From: JAFAGX01 sp035624215
GTDB taxonomy: Bacteria; Acidobacteriota; Terriglobia; Terriglobales; Acidobacteriaceae
Length of the DNA stretch: 64,000 nucleotides
Assembly (NCBI GenBank): GCA_035624215.1
Contig: DASPRY010000048.1
Coordinates: forward strand, 62,001 to 126,000
Direction of reading: 5' to 3'
The position numbers were made by a program, and so were the translations under genes. Below are positions 32,979 through 40,198 of this stretch, one piece after another. Under the pieces are notes generated by a model. The model was not told where the DNA came from. It searched no databases and saw only the letters and a list, made by a program, of their open reading frames with translations. Position 1 is the first letter of the stretch. Every line of letters begins with the position of its first letter.

Positions 32979-33578
32979 CTACAGCTCCCTCCGGCCTTCG
33001 ATTGATTTCAGCATCGTGATCTCGTCGATGTACTCGATGTCGCTGCCTACAGGAATGCCCATCGCAATGCGCGTCACTTTCAGCCCGGCTCGGCGTAATT
33101 GTCCCGAAAGATAAGTGGCTGTGGCTTCGCCCTCGACGGTGGGATTGGTCGCGAGAATCACCTCATCGATCTCGCCATTCTCGACCCTCTTTTTCAAGTT
33201 GGCGATGCGCAACTGTTCCGGTCCAACCCCATTCAGCGGGGAGATCGAGCCGTGCAGTACGTGATAAACCCCGTTGAAGTGCTTGGTTTTTTCAATGGCA
33301 GCAATGTTTGTCGGTTCTTCTACGACGCAAACCAGGCGATGATTGCGAGTGGGGCCGCTGCAATATATGCAGGGATCAATATCTGTGATGTTGTTGCAGA
33401 TCGAACACAACCGCAGGCTGGCTTTCACATCACGTACTGCCGCAGCCAATGCTTCGGCGTCTTCATCGCTCGAACGCAGAATATGGAACGCCAGCCGCTG
33501 CGCTGTTTTGCTGCCAATCCCCGGCAGTTTCTTCAGCTCTTCGATCAGCCGCGCCATCGGCTCTGCAAACTTAGACAT
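32979..33578 (-). CDS. recR: Recombination protein RecR
   Basis: 199 aa from ATG 33578. Works with RecF/RecO to load RecA at gaps. N-terminal helix-hairpin-helix KKLPGIGSKTAQRLAFHIL, a C4 zinc finger CSICNNITDIDPCIYC (about residues 57-72), and a Toprim domain with VCVVEEPTNIAAIEK and EVILATNPTVEGEATA; the C-terminal GIPVGSDIEYIDEITMLKSI is a Walker-B-like RecR motif. Length 200 is normal. A longer in-frame reading would cross the AT-rich inverted repeat upstream and is rejected. It is the last gene of dnaX-ybaB-recR on the minus strand. Confidence 0.96.
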   Translation of the reverse strand: MSKFAEPMARLIEELKKLPGIGSKTAQRLAFHILRSSDEDAEALAAAVRDVKASLRLCSICNNITDIDPCIYCSGPTRNHRLVCVVEEPTNIAAIEKTKHFNGVYHVLHGSISPLNGVGPEQLRIANLKKRVENGEIDEVILATNPTVEGEATATYLSGQLRRAGLKVTRIAMGIPVGSDIEYIDEITMLKSIEGRREL

Positions 33579-33698
33579 TTGTAATTGAGTAATTTGTAAT
33601 TTGGGAATTGAGTGATTTTGTAACAGCGGAATTCTGCGATTTAGCCCTTTTCGTAGGGCCAATTACACAATTACCCGACTACCAAATTACACAATTCC
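33577..33698. repeat. AT-rich inverted micro-repeat between ybaB and recR
   Basis: Left arm (33577-33624) has units TTGTAATTGAG, TAATTTGTAATTTGGG and AATTGAGTG; right arm (33659-33698) has the complementary CCAATTACACAATTACCCG and ACCAAATTACACAATTCC. The arms could pair over most of their length. Closely similar units make up the array at 39861-39938. Confidence 0.72.
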
Positions 33699-34006
33699 TA
33701 CAGCCCCGGAATCCCCAACCCGCCCAGCATCCCGCCCATGGTGGATTGCATAGCTTCATCCACCTTCCGGCTGGCCCCGTTCATCGCGGCAATGACCAGG
33801 TCCTGCAGCATCTCCACGTCGCCGCCCTTCACCGCCTCCGGATCAATCTTTACGCTCAGGACCTGTTTGCGCCCATCCATCTTCACAACCACACTTCCGC
33901 CGCCTGCGGAACCTTCGACGACGATTTCCTCCATCTTCTTCTGCAGCGCTTCGTATTGCCGCTTGGCCTGGGACATCAACTCCTGGAGGTTGAATCCACC
34001 CATCAT
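33698..34006 (-). CDS. YbaB/EbfC nucleoid-associated protein
   Basis: 102 aa DNA-binding dimer that coats DNA without specific sequence. The start MMGGFNLQELMSQAKRQYEA and the helix MQKKMEEI-type (LQKKMEEIVVEGSAGGGSVVV) match the family, as do IDPEAVKGGDVEMLQDLVIA and NGASRKVDEAMQ. A Gly-Met rich tail (MGGMLGGLGIPGL) is usual. It sits between dnaX and recR in the classical order, with GCGGAGCAG as ribosome-binding site. Thought to aid in DNA repair or replication; exact role unclear. Confidence 0.93.
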   Translation of the reverse strand: MMGGFNLQELMSQAKRQYEALQKKMEEIVVEGSAGGGSVVVKMDGRKQVLSVKIDPEAVKGGDVEMLQDLVIAAMNGASRKVDEAMQSTMGGMLGGLGIPGL

Positions 34007-34031
34007 CTGCTCCGCTTGTCCTCATTTACTG

Positions 34032-35822
34032 CTAGCGCTTTTCGCGGTAGTCGATAACCGTCCTGATCTCCGCCCCAAACTTTTCCTTCATGCGGCGGAC
34101 AATCGGGTCCTGTTCCACCCGGCTGCGGCCTCCGCCGTTGGAAGAACTTCGATTGGGGGGCGCCACCGGGGAAGCCGTCGCCTCCGGAATGACCTTCAGT
34201 TTCACCGGCCGACCCAGCAGGCCGCTTGCTGTGGCGATAATTAGTCGCTTTGCATCTGGCCCGAGAGACATGTCAATCACCGCCATCGATGACGGCACTT
34301 TGATCCCCAGTTCGTTTCCCTCGACCTGCCAATTGCCGCCTTCCAGCATCGAACTCAGCATCAAATGACCGGCATTGCCCAAGGCATTCAGAACCCCGGT
34401 TCGCAGATCGTCCGGTTGACTCGATAAGTTCGCCACCACTGCGGGCTGCTGGCTCGTTTCGGCTACGGCCTGTACGGATGCTACCGGCGCTGCCGCACCC
34501 ATGACCACCGGAGTATTTATTCCTTCCGCTACCCGGGAGCTCGGTATTGGAAATTCCTCGGCAGAAAGCTTGCTCTTGCGGGCCGAATCGGCGGCAAAAG
34601 GCGAAACATAGTTGGAACGGCTTGGCGCTACCGCCTCGGACTTCCGCTGTTCAGAAACCACAGTCGGTTTGCCCGTAGATCGCAAGGGGGCAGCAGCCTC
34701 GCTCAGCAATTGTTCAATAGGCAGCAGTTTCTGCGCATGCGCCATTTTCAGCAGGCCCAGTTCCAAATGAAAACGCTGTTCCTGCCGGTATCCTAGTTCT
34801 CCATGTGTGCGCAGCATGATTTGCAAATGCCGCGCCAAGTCTTCTTCACTGAACCACTGCGCCACCCTCGCCACCCGCTGCCGCTCATCGCTCGAAATCT
34901 GCAACAGCGGAGACTCACTGCCGGCGACCTTCGCCACCACAGCATTGCGCAGAAATCTGACCATTTGACGGGCAAAGTGGGTTGGACTGTGTCCCTCGCT
35001 GATCAGCGCATCTACCAACCGCAATACTTCCTGACTTGAACCCTCCGCCACCGCCTGCATCACCTCCTCGAGAACTCCCGAAGGCGCGGTACCCACCAGT
35101 TGCCGCACAGTTTGCGAGGTTAAACGTCCTGCGCAACAGGCAATCGCTTGATCCAGAATCGAGAGCGCGTCCCGCATCGAGCCATCGCCCGCTTCGGCCA
35201 GCAATGCCAGCGCGTCATCATCCGCTTCGATCTTTTCGCGTACGGTGATATCCCGCAACTGGCCCACAATCTCCTCAAATTTCACTGCCCGAAAGCTGAA
35301 GTGCTGACATCGCGAACGGATGGTCTGCGGAATATCTTCCGGTTGAGTGGTGGCTAGCATGAAGACGACGTGGCCGGGGGGTTCTTCCAAGGTCTTCAAC
35401 AAGGCATTGAAAGCTGCGTCGGTGATTTGATGGGCTTCGTCGAGAATGTAGATTTTGTAGCGGTCCCGCGCCGGGCGATAGCGCGCCGCCTCCCGCAACT
35501 CGCGAATCTCGTCAATCCCGCGGTTTGTGGCGGCGTCGATCTCAATCACATCGACCGAATTGCCGGCCCGAATCTCAGTGCAGGAATCGCAAACCCCGCA
35601 CGGTTCCGGCACCGGCTGATCCGAGGATCGGCAGTTGAGGGCCATCGCCAGGATGCGCGCCACCGTGGTTTTGCCGATGCCGCGGTGCCCGCTAAAGATA
35701 TACCCATGAGCCGTACGGCCCTGCTCTATGGCGTTCTTCAGGGTGCGCGTAACATGCTCCTGCCCTATGACTTCGGAGAATTTCTGTGGGCGGTATTTGC
35801 GGGCCAGTACCTGATAGCTCAT
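34032..35822 (-). CDS. dnaX: DNA polymerase III subunit tau/gamma
   Basis: 596 aa clamp-loader ATPase from ATG 35822 (MSYQVLARKYRPQKFSEVIGQ). Walker A GHRGIGKTTVARILA, the four-Cys zinc site around CGVCDSC, Walker B DEAHQIT and the SRC (sensor) motif IRSRCQHFSF are all visible in residues 40-185. Domain III follows (QTVRQLVGT, about residue 240 on), then a Ser/Pro-rich linker and a short C-terminal domain (NRSSSNGGGRSRVEQDPIVR, KFGAEIRTVIDY). No slippery heptamer for gamma production was noticed. It heads dnaX-ybaB-recR. An in-frame extension to 35894 is possible but lacks support. Confidence 0.95.
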   Translation of the reverse strand: MSYQVLARKYRPQKFSEVIGQEHVTRTLKNAIEQGRTAHGYIFSGHRGIGKTTVARILAMALNCRSSDQPVPEPCGVCDSCTEIRAGNSVDVIEIDAATNRGIDEIRELREAARYRPARDRYKIYILDEAHQITDAAFNALLKTLEEPPGHVVFMLATTQPEDIPQTIRSRCQHFSFRAVKFEEIVGQLRDITVREKIEADDDALALLAEAGDGSMRDALSILDQAIACCAGRLTSQTVRQLVGTAPSGVLEEVMQAVAEGSSQEVLRLVDALISEGHSPTHFARQMVRFLRNAVVAKVAGSESPLLQISSDERQRVARVAQWFSEEDLARHLQIMLRTHGELGYRQEQRFHLELGLLKMAHAQKLLPIEQLLSEAAAPLRSTGKPTVVSEQRKSEAVAPSRSNYVSPFAADSARKSKLSAEEFPIPSSRVAEGINTPVVMGAAAPVASVQAVAETSQQPAVVANLSSQPDDLRTGVLNALGNAGHLMLSSMLEGGNWQVEGNELGIKVPSSMAVIDMSLGPDAKRLIIATASGLLGRPVKLKVIPEATASPVAPPNRSSSNGGGRSRVEQDPIVRRMKEKFGAEIRTVIDYREKR

Positions 35823-35943
35823 GCCGAAAGTCTGATTATACGTGATCATTCCGGCGCCCGGGCCTGGGCAAATTCCTGTCACATCCTTGCGCAATCAACT
35901 GATCCACGGTACCCTTCTCTCGGCTGTTGAGCGGGAGGGAACC

Positions 35944-36300
35944 ATGCAACTTAGCCTCAGCACACGCACCGTGGATGGAGTTCTGGTCGTGGATTGCTCT
36001 GGACGAATCGTGTTTGGAGAAGAGTCGGCTTATTTACGGGACGCAATAAAGAAGCTGATTGCGGAGAAGCAGAATCTCGTCCTTAATTTGTCCGCCGTAA
36101 ATTACATTGACAGCGGCGGACTGGGCACACTTGTCGGTCTATACATCACTGCTCGTAACGGCGGCACTTCGATAAAGCTGGCTAATCTCACCCAGCGTGT
36201 GGGCGATTTGCTGCAGGTCACGAAGCTGGTAACTATTTTTGAGGTCTATGACAGCGAGCAGAAGGCCGTAGATTCGATCCGCAAGAGCGCGGCAGCATAG
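35944..36300 (+). CDS. STAS-domain anti-sigma factor antagonist
   Basis: 118 aa from ATG 35944, with GAGCGGGAGGGAACC immediately upstream. A single STAS domain: beta strands MQLSLSTRTVDGVLVVDCSG, helix SAYLRDAIKKLIAEKQ, and the phosphorylation site NYIDSGGLGTLVGLY with the Ser that partner kinases (RsbW/SpoIIAB type) target. The tail has TLTQRVGDLL..VTKLVTIFEVYD. This would release an anti-sigma factor from its sigma factor when unphosphorylated. It is divergent from dnaX (122 bp apart). The kinase/anti-sigma partner is not in this window. Confidence 0.9.
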   Translation: MQLSLSTRTVDGVLVVDCSGRIVFGEESAYLRDAIKKLIAEKQNLVLNLSAVNYIDSGGLGTLVGLYITARNGGTSIKLANLTQRVGDLLQVTKLVTIFEVYDSEQKAVDSIRKSAAA

Positions 36301-36445
36301 CTGGATTCTCCCAGGCACTGACCTTGCTCACCTCAGCTTCGCCTGCCACTTCCGAGTAAAATTCTGTTTCCACTCAGTTAAGTGGCGATGTGTGCCTTCG
36401 CTGAGCACCGTACCCGAGCACAAAGCCCTGTGCGATACTGAATTC

Positions 36446-36808
36446 ATGTCCGCGGCTGACCCCAAATCTGTCAAAGTGTACATCAGCAGCGGCACGGGCG
36501 TAGACATCGAATGGAAGGATGGTCACCGCTCCCACTACGATTTTCCCTACTTGCGCGACGCTTGCCCCTGCGCCTTATGCGATGAAGAGCGCGGCAAGTC
36601 TGGGCGGAAACCCGGCGAGCCTCCGAAACTCGCGCCCGGTGCTCTGCCCATGTTCAAGCCGGCAGCCAAGCCAACCTCCGCAGAAGGGGTGGGCAAGTAT
36701 GCCATCAAATTTCATTGGAATGACGGCCACGAACTGGGAATTTATTCCTGGCAATTCTTGCGCGATTGGTGCCCGTGCGCGGAGTGCAAGCCGGCGAGAG
36801 AGAACTGA
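36446..36808 (+). CDS. DUF971 family protein
   Basis: 120 aa from ATG 36446. DUF971 pattern: IEWKDGHRSHYDFPYLRDACP near the start and IKFHWNDGHELGIYSWQFLRD towards the end. These are two related halves (the family has a pseudo-repeat). CPCALCDEERG and CPCAECKPARE each add a CxCxxC cluster, which could bind a metal. An earlier in-frame Met exists at 36392 but is not needed. Some DUF971 proteins are found near Mrp/ApbC type Fe-S genes; here the neighbours are a STAS gene and a tRNA. Function unproven. Confidence 0.83.
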   Translation: MSAADPKSVKVYISSGTGVDIEWKDGHRSHYDFPYLRDACPCALCDEERGKSGRKPGEPPKLAPGALPMFKPAAKPTSAEGVGKYAIKFHWNDGHELGIYSWQFLRDWCPCAECKPAREN

Positions 36809-36850
36809 ATCCTGCGTAACCGAATCGGAATACCGTGCAGCAAAACAATA

Positions 36851-36868
36851 ACCCCGATTTCTCGGGGT
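36851..36868. terminator. Short hairpin, possible terminator
   Basis: ACCCCGA-TTTC-TCGGGGT forms a 7-bp stem 42 bp after the DUF971 stop. On the plus strand it is followed by CAAAAATCTTT; on the minus strand by TTATTGTTTTG, a better U-rich tail, so it may end transcription of the minus-strand tRNA as well. Confidence 0.4.
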
Positions 36869-37001
36869 CAAAAATCTTTATGGGCACCAACAGCACCCTG
36901 CGACAGTTTCAGTATGTCCCCACCGGCTTGACCAGTCAAGTTACTTTTGTAGGAAGTTATCCCTGCTTTGCTTCCCACAGAACCCTCGCTCGAGTTGAGC
37001 G

Positions 37002-37073
37002 TGGACCCGACGGGATTTGAACCCGCATCTGCGACCGTCGCAGGGTGCTGTGTTCCCATTACACCACGGGCCC
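37002..37073 (-). tRNA. tRNA, isotype uncertain (positional anticodon GCG, irregular anticodon arm)
   Basis: On the minus strand a 72-nt cloverleaf can be drawn. Acceptor stem GGGCCCG pairs with CGGGTCC, including G3:U70, discriminator A. T8 is present, D-stem GTGT/ACAC with GG in the loop, T-arm GCGGG-TTCAAAT-CCCGT. No CCA is encoded. The anticodon region does not fold normally: five-base stem GCACC faces GGTCG, giving only three pairs unless one C is bulged (GCACC/GGT-C-GC). The seven-nt loop would be CTGCGAC, i.e. positional anticodon GCG (Arg codons CGC/CGU). G3:U70 is the major alanine identity element. Either an unusual functional tRNA or a decayed one; both are possible. Confidence 0.75.
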
Positions 37074-37221
37074 AGCTTTAACTTATCCAAGACGTGGAAA
37101 GGAACGCATGTTTAGACATCACGGTGCATACAGGCCCAGATCTGAAACAGGAATTACAGCCGCCGTCTCGCCTTGATTGCCTGTAGAATTCAATCAGGAT
37201 CTCTGGAGCCATTTTCCATCT

Positions 37222-39858
37222 TTGTCCTTTCTCTCCCAACTTAACCCCCAGCAGCATGGAGCTGTCGAGACTACCGATGGGCCGCTGCTGATCCTCGCCG
37301 GGGCTGGCAGCGGCAAAACGCGCGTCATCACCTACCGGATCGCGCATCTGATCGAACACCTCGGTGTCATGCCGGAGTCCATCCTGGCGATGACCTTCAC
37401 CAATAAAGCTGCGGCAGAGATGGGAGAACGCGTAGACAAGCTGGTTGGCGGCCTCTCAGTCGCCAGGCCTCTGATTTCCACTTTTCATTCTTTTTGTGTC
37501 CGCGTTTTGCGGCGCGACATTGAAGCGCTTCGTATTCCATCCAGCACGGGTGCTACGCCGATCGGGCTTACAAAACAATTTGTCATCTACGACGAGGCCG
37601 ATCAGCAGCAACTCGTCAAATCCGTCATGCGGCGGCTCGGCATCGACGACAAACAGGTCACCCCCCGTTCCGTGCTCGCGCACATTTCGTGGGCCAAGAA
37701 CCACATGCTCGATCCGCAGGAGGTTTATCTGCAGTCGGACGATCCCAAGACCGAGCGCGTGGCACAAATCTACGCCGAATACAAGAAAGAGCTTGCCAAA
37801 GCCAACGCCCTCGATTTCGACGATCTGCTACTTGAGGCCGTGCGCTTGTTGAAAGCGGTTCCCAGCGTACGCGAGTATTACAACCGCCGCTTTCATTACA
37901 TTCTCGTCGACGAGTATCAGGACACCAACCGCCCGCAATACGAGCTTATGCGGCTGCTTGCGGCAACTCGTCACAACGTCTGTGCCGTGGGCGACGAAGA
38001 CCAATCAATTTATTCCTGGCGTGGCGCTGACATCCGCAACATTCTTGAGTTCGAAAACGATTTCCCCGAGGCGAAAATCATCCGCCTGGAACAGAACTAC
38101 CGTTCCACGCAGAACATCCTGCAGGCGGCTTCCGCTGTGGTTGCCAACAACGTCAGGCGCAAAGGCAAGAATCTCTGGACCTCCCGCCAGGGCGGCACGC
38201 GAATCGGCTACTACGAAGCTCCCGATGGCGAGAACGAGGCCCTGTTCGTTGCCGACCACATTGCGAGGTACCTGCGTGAAGCTATTGAGCGCGGCGACAA
38301 CCCGCATACGGCAGTGCTTTACCGTATTAATTCGCAATCCCGCCTGTTTGAAGAGGCCATGCGCCGCTATCAGCTCAAGTACAACGTGGTCGGTGGCTTC
38401 TCCTTTTACGAACGCGCCGAGATCAAAGACATGATCTCGTATTTGAAAGTCATTCATAACGTGGATGACTCGATCGCTCTGCTGCGCGTTATCAACACGC
38501 CCGTTCGCGGCATCGGCAAAACCACTCTCGAAACTCTGGAGCGGGTTGCGCTTGAGACCGGCCTGTCGCTCTGGGGCGCAATCAACGAAGCCATCCAACG
38601 CCAGCTTTTGCCGCCTCGCGCTTTGGCAGCTCTCAAAACTTTCCGGGACCTGATCGAAGATACCCGCGCCATGCTGGCCGGAACATACGTCGAGCGACTA
38701 GAGGAGACCTCCGAGCCTGATCAGCCCGCGTGGGGACAGCCGCTCTCGGCTGTCCGGCGGAGCGAGGCTTTGCAGATCTCCGATGAGTCCGACCATCAGG
38801 TCGAATTCGACCCAACAGCTTTTGACTTCGCATCCAAGGACGACCCTGGTGCCAGCGCCCCGACGTCAAAAAGCCCGCAAAACGCCAGCGCTACTATTAA
38901 TGGCGCTGGGCCATTCCGCACTCCCGGTGCTCCGGCCAGCACTGCCGAAATTCTGAAATTTCTGATCGACCGCACCGGCTACATTAAGCAGCTCGAGCAG
39001 GAAGACACCCCCGAAGCCTATTCGCGAGTCGAGAACCTGCGCGAACTGGTTAACGCTGTCATGGATTCACGCGACCGCGGTGAAACCCTGGACCAGTTTC
39101 TCGACCACGCCGCTCTGGTCAGCGACACTGACGCCTACGACGAGCGCGCTCAGGTGACGCTCATGACCCTCCACTCAGCCAAGGGATTGGAATTCCCGCT
39201 GGTTTTTCTCTGCGGCTTGGAAGAAGGATTATTCCCGCATTCGCGTACCTTCATGCAGCCCGACGATATTGAGGAAGAACGCCGCCTCTGCTATGTCGGT
39301 ATGACCCGGGCGATGGATACGCTCATCCTAACCCGGGCAGTTTATCGCCGCCGTTACGGCACCGATTTGCCCGAGGCCAGCATTCCCTCCCGGTTCCTGG
39401 AGGAAGTGCCGGCGGAATTGATCGAAGAATTAGGCATCGCCAGAAAGGCTCGTGTGGGGACGAGTGCCCTCGAGAGCCTGCCCCGAGCGCAGTCTAGGGG
39501 TTCGGCGGGGAGTAGCACCGCAACTCACTACGCTTACGAGGACGAAGATCAAAGTGCAAGCTGGGTGCCCAGCAAGCAGCGCCGCGCTTCCCCGGTCCGC
39601 ACGTACAATTCCATCGAGAACATCGCCGAATTCTTCGCCTCGCGCGGCAAGAAGTTCACACTTCCCAAGCTCTCCGCCGAGGCGCCAAAAGGCAAGAAAG
39701 GCTTCCGCCCAGGTCAGAAAGTGAAACACCCTAAATACGGCGAAGGGACGGTCTACCAGCGCGAAGGAGAAGGTGACGAGGCCAAGATTACGGTACAATT
39801 TCCCAGGTTCGGCTTGAAGAAGCTGGTCGAGAAATATGCCCAGCTGGAAAAGGCTTAA
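37222..39858 (+). CDS. pcrA: UvrD/PcrA-family ATP-dependent DNA helicase
   Basis: 878 aa from TTG 37222 (MSFLSQLNPQQHGAVE, the usual PcrA/UvrD start; CTGGAG lies about 13 bases upstream; TTG 37177 is the alternative). SF1A motifs: Q-motif LNPQQ, Walker A LAGAGSGKTRVIT, Ia AMTFTNKAAAEM, II VDEYQDTN, III GDEDQSIYSWRGAD, IV LEQNYRST, V VTLMTLHSAKGLEFPLVF and VI RRLCYVGMTRA. The C-terminal segment FRPGQKVKHPKYGEGTVYQRE is the PcrA-type tail that contacts RNA polymerase. Two stretches (about residues 503-517 and 744-763) are encoded by DNA repeats inserted in frame. Works in nucleotide excision repair, replication restart and plasmid replication. Confidence 0.93.
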   Translation: MSFLSQLNPQQHGAVETTDGPLLILAGAGSGKTRVITYRIAHLIEHLGVMPESILAMTFTNKAAAEMGERVDKLVGGLSVARPLISTFHSFCVRVLRRDIEALRIPSSTGATPIGLTKQFVIYDEADQQQLVKSVMRRLGIDDKQVTPRSVLAHISWAKNHMLDPQEVYLQSDDPKTERVAQIYAEYKKELAKANALDFDDLLLEAVRLLKAVPSVREYYNRRFHYILVDEYQDTNRPQYELMRLLAATRHNVCAVGDEDQSIYSWRGADIRNILEFENDFPEAKIIRLEQNYRSTQNILQAASAVVANNVRRKGKNLWTSRQGGTRIGYYEAPDGENEALFVADHIARYLREAIERGDNPHTAVLYRINSQSRLFEEAMRRYQLKYNVVGGFSFYERAEIKDMISYLKVIHNVDDSIALLRVINTPVRGIGKTTLETLERVALETGLSLWGAINEAIQRQLLPPRALAALKTFRDLIEDTRAMLAGTYVERLEETSEPDQPAWGQPLSAVRRSEALQISDESDHQVEFDPTAFDFASKDDPGASAPTSKSPQNASATINGAGPFRTPGAPASTAEILKFLIDRTGYIKQLEQEDTPEAYSRVENLRELVNAVMDSRDRGETLDQFLDHAALVSDTDAYDERAQVTLMTLHSAKGLEFPLVFLCGLEEGLFPHSRTFMQPDDIEEERRLCYVGMTRAMDTLILTRAVYRRRYGTDLPEASIPSRFLEEVPAELIEELGIARKARVGTSALESLPRAQSRGSAGSSTATHYAYEDEDQSASWVPSKQRRASPVRTYNSIENIAEFFASRGKKFTLPKLSAEAPKGKKGFRPGQKVKHPKYGEGTVYQREGEGDEAKITVQFPRFGLKKLVEKYAQLEKA
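38728..38770. repeat. Palindromic 40-nt repeat inside pcrA, copy 3
   Basis: CGCGTGGGGACAGCCG then CTCTCGGCTGTCCGGC and GGAGCGAGGC. This matches the intergenic copies at 25490-25530 (reverse) and 41874-41915 (direct). In pcrA it is read in frame as AWGQPLSAVRRSEAL, a low-conservation linker segment. Confidence 0.8.
39452..39510. repeat. Second repeat-derived segment inside pcrA
   Basis: GTGTGGGGACGAGTGCCCTC and CCCCGAGCGCAGTCTAGGGG are of the 'CCCCGAGCGCAGTCGAGGGG' type seen dispersed in acidobacterial genomes (from memory). It is read in frame as VGTSALESLPRAQSRGSAG, in the flexible region before the C-terminal tail. Confidence 0.6.
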
Positions 39859-39860
39859 AA

Positions 39861-39938
39861 CCAATTTGGTAATTTTGTAATCGGATAATTTTGTAATTAT
39901 CCGATTACCAAATTATCAAATCACCAAATTACAAATTC
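39861..39938. repeat. AT-rich inverted micro-repeat after pcrA
   Basis: Core palindrome GTAATCGGATAATT-TTGT-AATTATCCGATTAC is a perfect 14-bp stem with a 4-nt loop. Flanks extend with CCAATTTGGTAATTTT on the left and CAAATTATCAAATC plus ACCAAATTACAAATTC on the right. It lies between pcrA and the small basic gene and could serve as a terminator-like hairpin, but no run of Us follows. Confidence 0.8.
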
Positions 39939-39949
39939 AGGAAGCATTC

Positions 39950-40111
39950 ATGGCAAATACTGGATCCTTAAGCAAAGAAGAACGTAAAAAATCCAAGCGC
40001 GCATCGCGCAAAAAGCGTAAAGCGGAAAAACCGCTCAAGCCTCGCGAATACGCGCGTGGTTCGCAGAAGCGCAAAGTAAAGAAGATGGCGCGCGGCCAGG
40101 CAAAACGATAG
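39950..40111 (+). CDS. Very small basic protein, unknown
   Basis: 53 aa, from ATG 39950 with CAGGAAG upstream: it begins MANTGSLSKEERKKSKRASR and ends KMARGQAKR. About half of the residues are Lys or Arg, evenly mixed with Ser, Glu and Ala. It has a good start and stop between repeats, so it looks like a real gene. Small basic proteins of this kind can be ribosome-associated or nucleoid proteins; no family was recognised. Confidence 0.6.
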   Translation: MANTGSLSKEERKKSKRASRKKRKAEKPLKPREYARGSQKRKVKKMARGQAKR

Positions 40112-40113
40112 AT

Positions 40114-40191
40114 CAGCACACGGCACTTGGCATTTGGAACTGGGCACAGCCTTAATGACCGAATGCTAAGTGCTAATTGCTAAATAGCAAG
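40114..40191. repeat. Inverted micro-repeat pair before the APC permease
   Basis: Left part AGCACACGGCACTTGGCATT and TGGAACTGGGCAC; right part GAATGCTAAGTGCTAATTGC then TAAATAGCAAG. The two parts are inverted versions of the same units found at 23046-23124 and 55057-55139. Confidence 0.65.
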
Positions 40192-40198
40192 AGGCTCT

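Noticed and set aside
33577..33698. CRISPR-like array
   Set aside because: Units are too short (7-11 nt), imperfect, and without spacers of constant length; no cas genes are present.
37177..37221. N-terminal extension of PcrA from TTG 37177
   Set aside because: The extra 15 residues are not PcrA-like; the conserved start fits TTG 37222. Kept as an alternative.
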